DNA from: Rivibacter sp049446155
GTDB taxonomy: Bacteria; Pseudomonadota; Gammaproteobacteria; Burkholderiales; Burkholderiaceae_C
Direction: 5' to 3'
Assembly: GCF_049446155.1 (NCBI RefSeq)
Contig: NZ_JBMSEE010000006.1
Span: 1-64,000 of the forward strand
DNA: 64,000 nucleotides
Shown here: in pieces, positions 15,961 to 24,367 of the stretch
Position numbering within the stretch: position 1 is the first letter of the stretch
Layout of the letters: each line of letters begins with the position of its first letter
The notes under the pieces: model-generated
Told to the model about the DNA's origin: nothing
Database searches by the model: none
What the model saw: only the letters and a program-made list of their open reading frames with translations
Translations under genes and position numbers: made by a program

Positions 15961-18084
15961 TCAATGCCTTGCGTTGCGGATCAGCGAGCCGACGTCGAGG
16001 ATCAGCGCGACGCGGCCGTCGCCCATGATCGTGGCGCCCGAGATGTCGGGCACCTTGCGGTAGTTGGCCTCGAGGTTCTTGACCACCACCTGCTGCTGGC
16101 CGAGCAGTTCGTCGACCAGCATCGCGACGCGCGCGCCCTCGGCTTCGACGACGACCATGATCGAGCTCGTCTTGTCGAGGTCGAAGCGCGGCACGCGGAA
16201 CACCTCGTCGAGCGCGACAACGGGCATGTACTCATCGCGCACCTGCACCACGCGGCCGTTGCCGCCGATGGTCTTGATCGTGTCCTCGGTGACGAGGAAG
16301 CTCTCGACCACGCTGGCCAGCGGCAGGATGTAGCACTCGTCGCCGACGCCCACGCTCATGCCGTCCATGATCGCCAGCGTCAGCGGCAGGCGCACCGCGA
16401 CGCGCATGCCGTAGCCCTCGGCCGAGTCGATCTCGACCGTGCCGCCCAGCGCGGCGATGTTCTTCTTGACGACGTCCATGCCGACGCCGCGCCCGGAGAC
16501 GTCGGTCACCACCTCGGCGGTCGAGAAGCCGGGCTCGAAGATCAGGCCCCAGACCTCGCTGTCGGTCAGCGTGTCCGGCGCATGCAGGCCGCGCTCGCGG
16601 GCCTTCTTCAGCAGCTTCTCGCGCGACAGGCCCTTGCCGTCGTCCTTGACCTCGATGACGATGCTGCCGCCCTGGTGGCTGGCCGCCAGCGTGATCGTGC
16701 CGGTCTCGGGCTTGCCCTTGGCCACGCGCTCGGCGGGCGTCTCGATGCCGTGGTCGCAGCTGTTGCGCACCAGGTGGGTGAGCGGATCGGTGATCTTCTC
16801 GACCAGGCCCTTGTCGAGCTCGGTCGCCTCGCCCACGGTGACCAGTTCGACCTTCTTGCCCAGCTTGCCGGCCAGGTCGCGCAGCATGCGCGGGAAGCGC
16901 GAGAACACGGTCTGCATCGGGATCATGCGCACCGACATCACCGCTTCCTGCAGGTCGCGGGTGTTGCGGTCCAGCGCGGTCAGGCCCGAGACCAGGGTCT
17001 GGTGCGCCACCGGGTCGAGCTCGCGGCCGTGCTGCGCGAGCATGGCCTGCGTGATCACGAGCTCGCCCATCAGGTTGATGAGCTGGTCGATCTTCTCCAC
17101 CGAGACGCGCAGCGTCGCCGACTCCAGCGAGGCGGCCGGCTTGGCGGCCTCGCGCGCGGCGGGCCGGGCGGCCTCGGCCTTGGGCGCGTCGGCGGCCGAT
17201 GCGGCGGCGGCGGCGCCGGGCGCGCCCGGCGCGTTGTCGAAGAAGCCGTAGCCCGGGTCTTCCTCGCTGATCGGCGAGCCGGGCGCCTTGGGGAAGAAGC
17301 CGTAGCCGGGGTTGACGCGCTCGCCGCTCCACGGCCGCAGCACGGCCTGTTCGCGCGAGACGTGGAAGCCGAACAGGTCGAGCAGCTCGTTGTCCGAGCT
17401 GTGCGTCACGACCTTGAAGCGGCGCAGGCCGTCCTGGGCCATGCCGCCGTCGACCGCCTCGATCGTGCCGAGGTCGGTGATCTCCTTGAACAGCTCGACG
17501 ATGCTGGCCGCCACCTCGGGGCGCGGCAGCGGGCCCAGCGTCAGTTCGAGGATGCGCTCGCCCTTGATCGTGACCGGCTCGTCGTGCTCGGGCAGCGGCG
17601 CGTCGATGACCGGCGCCGCGACCACGGGTGCGGCCGCGGCGCTCTCGCGAGCCTGCGGTGCCTCGCCGGCGACGAAGGCGCGGATGTCGGCCAGCAGGGC
17701 CGAGGTGTCGATCGCCTCGCCGCCGGCGCCCTGGTGGCGCGCGAGCTGCGACGACAGCGCATCGCCCGAGGCCAGCAGCACGTCGACCATCGCGGCGGTG
17801 GGCTGCAGTTCGTGGCGGCGCAGCTTGTCGAGCAGCGTCTCCATCTGGTGCGTCAGCTCGGCCACGTCGGCGAAGCCGAAGGTCGCCGCGCCGCCCTTGA
17901 TGGAGTGCGCGCAGCGAAAGATCGCGTTGAGCGCCTCGTCGTCGGCACTGGCCACGTCGAGCTCGAGCAGCAGCTGCTCCATGCGCTCGAGGTTCTCGCC
18001 CGCTTCTTCGAAGAAGACGGCGTAGAACTGCGACAGGTCGATCCCGGCTGCGGCGTTCGCGCTCTCGGTGCTCATCTCGGCCAT
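15961..18084 (-). CDS. cheA: Chemotaxis histidine kinase CheA
   Basis: A 707-residue cytosolic kinase. Domains in order: Hpt with phospho-acceptor His in AHSIKGGAATFG (about residue 54); a middle region (about 175-260) resembling the CheY-docking part; a Pro/Gly/Ala linker; a dimerisation helix pair (about 330-390, SVEKIDQLINLMGELVITQA); HATPase_c with N box LVRNSCDHGIETPAER and G box DVSGRGVGMDVVKK; and a C-terminal CheW-like domain. The linker repeats the motif PGYGFFxxAPGxP twice (DNA near 17238-17310). AGGA lies 7 bases before ATG 18084. It phosphorylates the CheY encoded just upstream. Confidence 0.97.
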   Translation of the reverse strand: MAEMSTESANAAAGIDLSQFYAVFFEEAGENLERMEQLLLELDVASADDEALNAIFRCAHSIKGGAATFGFADVAELTHQMETLLDKLRRHELQPTAAMVDVLLASGDALSSQLARHQGAGGEAIDTSALLADIRAFVAGEAPQARESAAAAPVVAAPVIDAPLPEHDEPVTIKGERILELTLGPLPRPEVAASIVELFKEITDLGTIEAVDGGMAQDGLRRFKVVTHSSDNELLDLFGFHVSREQAVLRPWSGERVNPGYGFFPKAPGSPISEEDPGYGFFDNAPGAPGAAAAASAADAPKAEAARPAAREAAKPAASLESATLRVSVEKIDQLINLMGELVITQAMLAQHGRELDPVAHQTLVSGLTALDRNTRDLQEAVMSVRMIPMQTVFSRFPRMLRDLAGKLGKKVELVTVGEATELDKGLVEKITDPLTHLVRNSCDHGIETPAERVAKGKPETGTITLAASHQGGSIVIEVKDDGKGLSREKLLKKARERGLHAPDTLTDSEVWGLIFEPGFSTAEVVTDVSGRGVGMDVVKKNIAALGGTVEIDSAEGYGMRVAVRLPLTLAIMDGMSVGVGDECYILPLASVVESFLVTEDTIKTIGGNGRVVQVRDEYMPVVALDEVFRVPRFDLDKTSSIMVVVEAEGARVAMLVDELLGQQQVVVKNLEANYRKVPDISGATIMGDGRVALILDVGSLIRNARH

Positions 18085-18094
18085 GTCGGGTTCC

Positions 18095-18457
18095 TCAGCG
18101 GATGACCTTGCGGATCACTTCGATCAGCTTGGCCGGATCGAAGGGCTTGACCAGCCAGCCGGTGGCGCCCGCGGCGCGGCCGGCCTGCTTCATCTGGTCG
18201 CTCGACTCGGTGGTCAGGATCAGGATCGGCGTGGCCTTGAACTGCGGGTGCTCGCGCAGCTTCCTGGTCAGCCCGATGCCGTCGAGCTTGGGCATGTTCT
18301 GGTCGGTCAGCACGAGGTCGAAGCTGCGCGCGCTGGCCTTGTCGAAGGCGTCCTGCCCGTCGACCGCCTCGGTCACCTGGTAGCCGGCGCTCTTGAGCGT
18401 GAAGGACACCATCTGGCGCATCGACGCCGAATCGTCCACGGCAAGGATGGAATGCAT
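18095..18457 (-). CDS. cheY: CheY-type chemotaxis response regulator
   Basis: A 120-residue stand-alone receiver. The acidic pair is in ILAVDDSASM, the phospho-acceptor Asp in LVLTDQNMPKLDG (about residue 52), the conserved Thr in ILILTTES, and the Lys in WLVKPFDP. Its size equals CheY with no output domain. It ends 10 bases before cheA. Phospho-CheY binds the flagellar switch (FliM and FliN, encoded at 27.2-28.7 kb in this window). The adjacent CheZ-like gene probably supplies its phosphatase. Confidence 0.93.
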   Translation of the reverse strand: MHSILAVDDSASMRQMVSFTLKSAGYQVTEAVDGQDAFDKASARSFDLVLTDQNMPKLDGIGLTRKLREHPQFKATPILILTTESSDQMKQAGRAAGATGWLVKPFDPAKLIEVIRKVIR

Positions 18458-18541
18458 GGGGCGGTCTCTCTTGGTAGGAGGGAGGTAGGAAGGATCGAAC
18501 GGGGTATCGGCAACGAGGGCGCGGAACTTGAGCCCGCGCCG

Positions 18542-18967
18542 TCAGAACAGCTCGATCGAGCCGGCGTCCATCTCGTCCTGCGTCACCGGGTTGGGGCGCA
18601 GCGGTGGCGGCGCGACGTAGGCGGATTCGTCGCCCTCGTCGTCGTCGCTGAAGGCCTCGCGCGCAACCTGGTCGGCGCAGCTGCGCAGGCGCTGCTGGGT
18701 GTGGTGGATCAGCTGCGAGGCCATGTCCTGGAACTGCAGCGCGGTCACCGCGCGGTGCAGCTCGCCGCGCAGCGCCTCGCAGCCCTGGGCCGGCACGGCC
18801 GAGAGCGCGCCGTGGAAGCTCGCGAGCAGCGCGTCGCAGGTGTCCGACAGCAGCCGCTGAAGGCGGTCGAGGTCGTTGTTCGCCGCCATCAAGTGGTCTT
18901 GAAGGTCGGCGGCCAGCAGCAGTGCAGGGGCGGTGTCCGCCGCTTGCAGGGGCGAGGCTGTCATCAT
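18542..18967 (-). CDS. CheZ-like phospho-CheY phosphatase
   Basis: A 141-residue acidic helical protein starting at ATG 18967, supported by GGAG 5 bases upstream. The segment TALQFQDMASQLIHHTQQRL carries the CheZ family DxxxQ signature (E. coli CheZ: FQDLTGQVI), which supplies the catalytic Gln. The C-terminus TQDEMDAGSIELF resembles the CheZ C-terminal CheY-binding peptide, after an acidic linker (SDDDEGDES). At 141 residues it is much shorter than the roughly 214-residue enterobacterial CheZ. It heads the che operon just before cheY, as expected for a CheY phosphatase. Confidence 0.72.
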   Translation of the reverse strand: MMTASPLQAADTAPALLLAADLQDHLMAANNDLDRLQRLLSDTCDALLASFHGALSAVPAQGCEALRGELHRAVTALQFQDMASQLIHHTQQRLRSCADQVAREAFSDDDEGDESAYVAPPPLRPNPVTQDEMDAGSIELF

Positions 18968-19017
18968 CTTGGCTCCAGGCAGTCGCGCGGCGGCCCGTGC
19001 GAAGCGGCACGCTCGTC

Positions 19018-19063
19018 GCAACCCGGCGGCCCATCGGCGGGAACCGGGTTGCTAGAATTTTTT
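19018..19063 (+). other. Stem-loop followed by T-run in the che / histidine-kinase divergent gap
   Basis: GCAACCCGG (19018-19026) pairs with CCGGGTTGC (19044-19052), a perfect 9-base stem with a 17-base loop. TAGAATTTTTTG follows, with six T at 19058-19063. In plus orientation this looks like an intrinsic terminator, yet no plus-strand gene lies upstream. It may insulate the two divergent units, or the AT-rich run may be part of a promoter. Confidence 0.4.
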
Positions 19064-19183
19064 GCGAGCGGTCACTTCAGCGGTGTGCCGATCACGCGGC
19101 CAAAGACCCACCAGTTCCCGGCTTCGCCGAGGCCTTTCCCCGGCGAGCCTTCCGGACAAGCTCAGTCAGCGCCGACTCACCTC

Positions 19184-20368
19184 ATGGCCCACATCCCCGC
19201 CACCTCCTCCATGGCCGACAGCGAGGCCCTGCGGCGGCTGCGCGTGCTGCATCTCGAGGATTCCGAACTCGACCACGAGCTCACGCTGGCGCACCTGCGC
19301 CGCGGCGGCCTGCTGCCCGATGCGCGGCGCGTGGAGACCGAGGCGGACTACATCGCCGCGCTGGCCGAGCCCTGGGACGTGATCCTGTCGGACTTCAACC
19401 TGCCGGGCTTCTCGGGCCTGTCGGCGCTGCAGATCCTGCGCGCGGGCGACCTGCTGCTGCCGTTCATCATCGTCTCGGGCGAGATCGGCGAGGACGTGGC
19501 CGTGCAGGCCATGCGCAACGGCGCCAACGACTACCTGCTGAAGAACAACCTGGCGCGCCTGGTGCCGGCGATGCTGCACGCGATCGACGCCACCGAGGCA
19601 CAGCGCGCCAAGCGCGCGTCCGAGGACGCGCTGGCCGAGAGCGAGGAGCGCGCGCGCGAGCTGGCCCAGCACCTTCAGGCCTCGATCGAGCAGGAGCGCA
19701 GCGCGATCGCGCGCGAGATCCACGACGACGTCGGCGGCTCGCTGACGGCGCTCAAGTTCGACCTCGCCTGGATCGAGCGCAACGCGCGCCATCCCGAGAT
19801 CGCCCAGCGCGCCCTCGAGGCGCTGGAGACCGTGGCCCACGCGATCGAGGCCAGCCAGCGCATCATGCACAACCTGCGCCCGGCCATCCTCGACCAGGGC
19901 CTGATCGCGGCGGTGCACTGGATGACCCAGCGCTTCGAGAAGCGCAGCGCGGTGCAGGCGGTGTTTCGCTGCAACGTCGACGAACTGCCGACGCTGCCGC
20001 CCGGCGTGCCGCTGGTGGCCTACCGCATGTGCCAGGAGGCGCTCACCAACATCACCAAGCACGCGCAGGCCAGCCGCGTGCAGGTGGACCTCACCATCGC
20101 CGGCGGCGTGATGTCGCTCGAGGTCAGCGACAACGGCCGCGGCCTGAGCGGCGAAGACCTCGCCAAGGCGCGCTCGTTCGGCATCCGCGGCCTGCGCGAG
20201 CGCGCGGCCACGGTGGGCGGCTGGATCGACCTGGCCAGCGGACCCGGCGGCACGACGCTGATCCTCAGCGTGCCCCTCGATGCCGAGGGCTCCGAACACG
20301 GCGACATCGACAGCGTTCCGGGCCGCACCGAGAATGCGGACGACCCGACCACCTGGGGAACGATATGA
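19184..20368 (+). CDS. Soluble hybrid: receiver domain plus HisKA_3 sensor histidine kinase
   Basis: A 394-residue protein without membrane segments. The N-terminal receiver (about 15-135: LHLEDSELDH, VILSDFNLPGFSG, FIIVSGE, YLLKNN) is followed by a coiled-coil linker. A NarX/DegS-type kinase comes next: HisKA_3 with phospho-His in REIHDDVGGSLTALKFDLAW, and HATPase with QEALTNITKHA and SDNGRGLSG. The stop overlaps the ATG of the NarL-type regulator (ATGA), so they form a cognate pair. ATG 19211 is an alternative start; neither has a clear ribosome-binding site. Having the receiver on the input side suggests activation by another phosphorelay, possibly the neighbouring CheA. Confidence 0.85.
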   Translation: MAHIPATSSMADSEALRRLRVLHLEDSELDHELTLAHLRRGGLLPDARRVETEADYIAALAEPWDVILSDFNLPGFSGLSALQILRAGDLLLPFIIVSGEIGEDVAVQAMRNGANDYLLKNNLARLVPAMLHAIDATEAQRAKRASEDALAESEERARELAQHLQASIEQERSAIAREIHDDVGGSLTALKFDLAWIERNARHPEIAQRALEALETVAHAIEASQRIMHNLRPAILDQGLIAAVHWMTQRFEKRSAVQAVFRCNVDELPTLPPGVPLVAYRMCQEALTNITKHAQASRVQVDLTIAGGVMSLEVSDNGRGLSGEDLAKARSFGIRGLRERAATVGGWIDLASGPGGTTLILSVPLDAEGSEHGDIDSVPGRTENADDPTTWGTI

Positions 20369-21003
20369 CCATCAAGGTCATCCTTTGCGACGACCACGCG
20401 CTGATCCGCCGCGGCATCCGCGACACGCTCTCGGATGCGGCCGACATCGAGGTGGTCGGCGAGGCGGGCGACTACGGCGAGTTGCGCGCGCTGCTGCGCA
20501 ACGTGACGGCCGACGTGCTCGTGCTCGACATCAACCTGCCCGGGCGCAGCGGGCTCGACGTCATGCATGCGCTCAAGGAAGACGCCAGCCACGCCGCGAT
20601 GCGCGTGCTGGTGGTCAGCATGTTCCCCGAGGACCAGTACGCGATTCGCGCCTTGCGCGCCGGCGCCTACGGCTACGTCAACAAGGCCAGCGACACGCGC
20701 CAGATCGTCGACGCGGTGCGCATGGTCTCGCAGGGGCGCAAGTACATCACGCCCGAGATCGCGCAGATGCTGGCCGAAAGCCTCACCCAGCCGGCGGTGG
20801 AGTCGGCCCACGAGAAGCTCTCCGACCGCGAGCTGCAGACGCTGGTGCTGATCGCCAGCGGCAAGCGCTTGTCCGACATCGCGCAGGAACTCACGCTCAG
20901 CCCCAAGACCGTGAGCGTCTACCGCGCCCGCGTGCTCGAGAAGCTGGGCCTGTCCAACAACTCCGAGCTCACGGTCTACGCGATCCGCAACGGGCTCGTC
21001 TGA
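20365..21003 (+). CDS. NarL/LuxR-family response regulator
   Basis: A 212-residue regulator. The receiver occupies residues 1-120 with the acidic pair in ILCDDHALIRRG, phospho-Asp in VLVLDINLPGRSG, and Lys in GYVNKASD. The LuxR-type HTH (about 145-205) shows LSDRELQTLVLIASGKRLSD and LSPKTVSVYRARVLEKLGLS. GGGGAACGAT precedes ATG 20365, which overlaps the stop of the kinase gene by 4 bases. Targets are unknown; the following genes (DUF1272, diguanylate cyclase) are candidates by position only. Confidence 0.92.
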   Translation: MTIKVILCDDHALIRRGIRDTLSDAADIEVVGEAGDYGELRALLRNVTADVLVLDINLPGRSGLDVMHALKEDASHAAMRVLVVSMFPEDQYAIRALRAGAYGYVNKASDTRQIVDAVRMVSQGRKYITPEIAQMLAESLTQPAVESAHEKLSDRELQTLVLIASGKRLSDIAQELTLSPKTVSVYRARVLEKLGLSNNSELTVYAIRNGLV

Positions 21004-21022
21004 ACGAATCGAAGGAAGCGAC

Positions 21023-21277
21023 ATGCTCCAGATGCGCCCCGGCTGCGAATGCTGCGACACCGACCTGCCGCCCGACAGCGACCGCGCGCGCATCTGCACC
21101 TTCGAGTGCACCTTCTGCGCCGACTGCGCGCAGACCAAGCTCGCCAACACCTGCCCCAACTGCGGCGGCGAGCTGGTGGCGCGCCCGCGCCGGCCGCTGT
21201 CGAAGCTGGGCAAGTACCCGGCCTCGACCGAGCGCGTCTTCAAGCCCCAGGGCTGCGCAACCGCGACGCCGGCCTGA
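21023..21277 (+). CDS. DUF1272 family Cys-rich protein
   Basis: An 84-residue protein matching the DUF1272 pattern: MLQMRPGCECCDTDLPPDSD, then ICTFECTFCADCAQTKLANT, then CPNCGGELVARPRRP. Nine or more Cys in CxxC and CxC arrangements suggest a small zinc-binding (treble-clef or ribbon) domain. AAGGAAGC lies before ATG 21023. Function of the family is unknown. It lies between the regulator and the cyclase on the same strand and is probably co-transcribed. Confidence 0.88.
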   Translation: MLQMRPGCECCDTDLPPDSDRARICTFECTFCADCAQTKLANTCPNCGGELVARPRRPLSKLGKYPASTERVFKPQGCATATPA

Positions 21278-21298
21278 CGGACGCGACGAGGCGCCGAG

Positions 21299-22840
21299 AT
21301 GTCCGCCTCGCTGCAAGACGCCAAGCCCGCGGCCGCAGCCACGGCGATCGCCGGCGTGCTGCGCGCCTGGCGCGAGCGGCGCGAACGCCCGACCTGGCTC
21401 GCCTGCCTGATCCTGCCGCTGCTGCACTTCGCCAGCGTCAAGCTCACCTTCGCCTGCGCCGTCTCGCCCGAGAACGAGGTCGTCGTCTGGCTGCCCAACG
21501 CGGTGCTGCTCGCCGCGCTGATGCACTACCGCGGCCAGCGCGCCTGGCTGCTCGCCGCGCTGGTCTATGCCTCGGACCTGGTCGCCAACCTGCCGGTGTT
21601 TCCGCCGGCGCAGGCCGTGGCCCTGGGTCTGACCAATCTGGCCGAGGTGCTGATCACCTATGCGCTGTTGCGCCGCGCCCAGGTCTCGCCGACGCTCGAG
21701 CGCATGCAGGACTTCGGCCGCTTCGTGATCGCCGGCCCGCTGATCGGTGCGCTCGCCAGCGCGCTGTTGGCGGGGCTGGTGCTGCGCACGCTGCCCGGCG
21801 CCAGCGCGCCGTACCCGACCCTGGTGCTGCTGTGGTGGTTCGGCGACGCGCTGGGCCTGCTGATCTACACGCCCTTGCTGCTGGCCTTCGCGCAGCGCGG
21901 CCGCGAGCCGGTGCGCGTGGCCTGGCTCGACGTGCTGGTGATCGCGGGCAGCGCCGCGCTCGCGGTGGCGATCCTTTCGGGCAAGGGCGAGCGCCTGATC
22001 GGCGTGCCGCTCACGCCCAACCTGCTGCTGCCCTCGGTGCTGTTCATGGCGGTGCGGCTCGGCCCGCGCTGGACCTCGGTGGCGGTCGCGCTGATCTCGC
22101 TGGCCACCGCCTGGGGCCAGACCACCGGCCACCGGCCGTTCGGCGATGCGCCGGCGCACGAGCTGATCCTGCGCACGCAGGAGTTCATCCTGATCCTGAG
22201 CATCGTCGGCATGGGCTTCGCGGTGCTGCTGCACGAGCAGAAGGCGCTCAACCGCAGCCTCGAGGACAAGGTGCGCGAGCGCACCCAGGCGCTCGAGGAA
22301 TCGAACAGCAAGCTCGGCGCCTTGAGCGCCACCGACGGGCTGACGGGCATCGCCAATCGCCGACGCTTCGACGAGGCGCTGGCCAACGAGTGGCTGCGCG
22401 CGCAGCGCAGCGGCGAGCCGCTCGCGCTGCTGCTGCTCGACGTGGATCTCTTCAAGCCCTACAACGACCGCTACGGTCACCAGGCCGGCGACGACTGCCT
22501 GCGCGCGATCGCGCAGGTGATGAGCGCCAACGCGCGCCGCGCCGGCGACCTGGTCGCGCGCTACGGCGGCGAGGAGTTCGCGCTGATCGCGCCGGGCACC
22601 GACGAAGACAACGCGCTGGCGCTGGCGCGCGGCATCCTCGAAGGCGTGCAGGCCATGGGCCACGCACACGAGCCCTCGCCGCACGGCGTGGTGACGGCGA
22701 GCATCGGCGTCGCGGTGTCGGTGCCGACGTCCGAGCACGCGCCGCAGCAATTGCTGCGAGGTGCCGACCGGGCCTTGTACGAGGCCAAGGCCCAGGGGCG
22801 CAACCGGGTCGTGCTCGCGCAACGGATCGCGGCGACATGA
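21299..22840 (+). CDS. MASE1-GGDEF diguanylate cyclase
   Basis: A 513-residue membrane protein. The N-terminal 300 residues hold about eight hydrophobic helices of MASE1 type, from LACLILPLLHFASVKLTFAC to EFILILSIVGMGFAVLL. A coiled coil (KALNRSLEDKVRERTQALEE) leads into a GGDEF domain (about 345-505). The active-site motif is GGEEF in ARYGGEEFALIAPG, and RAGD five residues before it is a product-inhibition I-site (RxxD). It should make cyclic di-GMP and so may affect the motility genes on either side. The stop overlaps the next start (ATGA). Confidence 0.93.
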   Translation: MSASLQDAKPAAAATAIAGVLRAWRERRERPTWLACLILPLLHFASVKLTFACAVSPENEVVVWLPNAVLLAALMHYRGQRAWLLAALVYASDLVANLPVFPPAQAVALGLTNLAEVLITYALLRRAQVSPTLERMQDFGRFVIAGPLIGALASALLAGLVLRTLPGASAPYPTLVLLWWFGDALGLLIYTPLLLAFAQRGREPVRVAWLDVLVIAGSAALAVAILSGKGERLIGVPLTPNLLLPSVLFMAVRLGPRWTSVAVALISLATAWGQTTGHRPFGDAPAHELILRTQEFILILSIVGMGFAVLLHEQKALNRSLEDKVRERTQALEESNSKLGALSATDGLTGIANRRRFDEALANEWLRAQRSGEPLALLLLDVDLFKPYNDRYGHQAGDDCLRAIAQVMSANARRAGDLVARYGGEEFALIAPGTDEDNALALARGILEGVQAMGHAHEPSPHGVVTASIGVAVSVPTSEHAPQQLLRGADRALYEAKAQGRNRVVLAQRIAAT

Positions 22841-23352
22841 CGCGCTACGTCGCGCTGCTTCGCGGCGTCAGCCCGATGAACGCCAGGATGCCCGAGCTCA
22901 AGCGCTGCTTCGAGCAGGCCGGCTTCACCGACGTGAAGACCTTGCTGTCCAGCGGCAACGTGGCCTTCAGCGCGCGCGCCGCGGCGCTCGAGACGCTGGA
23001 GCGCAAGTGCGAGGCCGCGATGCAGGCGGGCCTGGGGCGCAGCTTCAGCACCTTCGTGCGCACCTCCGAGTCCCTGCAGGCGATGGTGGCCGCCGATCCC
23101 TTCGGCGAGTTTGCGCTGCCGCTGGAGGCCAAGCGCGTGGTCAGCTTCCTGCGCGAGCCGCCGGCGCGCGCGCTGGCGCTGCCGATCGAGCTCGACGATG
23201 CGCGCATCCTCAAGTGCGATGGCCGCGAGGTCTTCTGCGCCTACGTGCCGGGACCCAAGGGGCCCGTGTTCATGCAGCTGCTCGAACGCACTTTCGGCGC
23301 CGACATCACGACGCGGACATTCGACACGGTCAGGAAGTGCGCCGTAGCATAG
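22837..23352 (+). CDS. DUF1697 family protein
   Basis: A 171-residue protein with the DUF1697 pattern: MTRYVALLRGVSPMNARMPE, then LKRCFEQAGFTDVKTLLSSG, then GNVAFSA. It is cytosolic by appearance. Members are widespread and uncharacterised. ATG 22837 overlaps the cyclase stop, so the two are translationally coupled. The C-terminus (TTRTFDTVRKCAVA) fits the family end, and length is normal. Confidence 0.87.
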   Translation: MTRYVALLRGVSPMNARMPELKRCFEQAGFTDVKTLLSSGNVAFSARAAALETLERKCEAAMQAGLGRSFSTFVRTSESLQAMVAADPFGEFALPLEAKRVVSFLREPPARALALPIELDDARILKCDGREVFCAYVPGPKGPVFMQLLERTFGADITTRTFDTVRKCAVA

Positions 23353-23386
23353 GTTGCGGACGCCGCTGCGAAGGAGCACTGCAGCC

Positions 23387-23815
23387 ATGCAAGCCAGGAT
23401 CACGCTGATCACGCTGGGCGTCGACGACCTCGAACGCGCGGTGGCCTTCTACCGCGACGGCCTCGGCTTCGCGACGCCAGGCATCGTCGGCACCGAGTTC
23501 GAGCACGGCGCGGTCGCGTTCTTCGACCTCGCCGGCGGCCTGAAGCTCGCGCTGTGGCCGCGCGCCAGCCTGGCGGCCGACACCGGCCTCGCGCTCGGTC
23601 CGCGCAGTTCGACCGAGTTCTCGATCGCCCACAACGTCGACACGCAGGAGCAGGTCGATGCGGTGATGCTCGAGGCGCGGCGCGCCGGCGCGCGCACCGT
23701 CAAGCCGGCCGCGCCCACGGCCTGGGGCGGCTATGCCGGCTACTTCGAGGATCCCGACGGCCACCTGTGGGAGGTGGCGCACAACCCGGCCTTCGCATCG
23801 TCGGCCGAGGGCTGA
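23387..23815 (+). CDS. VOC (glyoxalase/bleomycin-resistance fold) family protein
   Basis: A 142-residue protein with two beta-alpha-beta-beta-beta modules. The first begins ITLITLGVDDLERAVAFYRD, and the second ends GGYAGYFEDPDGHLWEVAHN, which has the usual metal-ligand Glu near the end. AAGGAG (23371-23376) favours ATG 23387 over an upstream start at 23354. The substrate cannot be read from sequence; this is a typical small dioxygenase/lyase-like VOC protein. Confidence 0.87.
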   Translation: MQARITLITLGVDDLERAVAFYRDGLGFATPGIVGTEFEHGAVAFFDLAGGLKLALWPRASLAADTGLALGPRSSTEFSIAHNVDTQEQVDAVMLEARRAGARTVKPAAPTAWGGYAGYFEDPDGHLWEVAHNPAFASSAEG

Positions 23816-23827
23816 GGCCGGTGCGAA

Positions 23828-24295
23828 CTACAGGCCGAGCTCGCTCAGGCTCGGGTGGTCGTCGGGCCTGCGACCCAGCGGCCAGAAGAACTTGCGGTCG
23901 GCGGCCTTGATCGGCAGGTCGTTGATGCTCGCGTAGCGGCTGGTCATCAGGCCGGCGTCGTCGAACTCCCAGTTCTCGTTGCCGTAGCTGCGAAACCAGT
24001 TGCCGGCGTCGTCGTGCCACTCGTAGGCGAAACGCACCGCGATGCGCGCGCCGCCGAAGGCCCACAGCTCCTTGATCAGCCGGTAGTCGAGCTCGCGCGC
24101 CCACTTGCGCTCGAGCAGCGCGCGCGCCTCGTCGCGCCCGAGCGGGAACTCGGCGCGGTTGCGCCAGCGCGTGCCGGGGCTGTAGGCGAGCACCACGCGT
24201 GCCGGGTCGCGCGTGTTCCAGGCGTCCTCGGCGAGGCGCACTTTTTGAACGGCGGTTTCGAGGCTGAATGGCGGGACGGGCGGACGGGTTTCCAT
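23828..24295 (-). CDS. NTF2-like / DUF1348 family protein
   Basis: A 155-residue cone-shaped NTF2-like protein. The pattern VQKVRLAEDAWNTRDPARVV, YSPGTRWRNRAEFPLGRDEA and FAYEWHDDAGNWFRSYGNEN is characteristic of DUF1348. AAAGGAAG precedes ATG 24295. It is divergent from a TetR gene, and the two operators between them lie 33 and 73 bases from its start, so it is very probably regulated by that repressor. A detoxification or hydrolase-like role is possible but unproven. Confidence 0.85.
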   Translation of the reverse strand: METRPPVPPFSLETAVQKVRLAEDAWNTRDPARVVLAYSPGTRWRNRAEFPLGRDEARALLERKWARELDYRLIKELWAFGGARIAVRFAYEWHDDAGNWFRSYGNENWEFDDAGLMTSRYASINDLPIKAADRKFFWPLGRRPDDHPSLSELGL

Positions 24296-24327
24296 CTGAC
24301 TTCCTTTCGCGAGAGGGTGGGGGTACG

Positions 24328-24351
24328 TATGTAGACAGAGTTGTCTACATA
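24328..24351. promoter_or_regulatory. TetR operator 1
   Basis: A perfect inverted repeat, TATGTAGACA (24328-24337) and TGTCTACATA (24342-24351), with spacer GAGT. It shares the core TGTAGACA-N4-TGTCTACA with the second site, centred 38 bases away. It lies between the divergent DUF1348 and TetR genes. Assignment to the adjacent TetR is inferred from position and symmetry. Confidence 0.85.
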
Positions 24352-24367
24352 CACCGACTCTAGGCGA

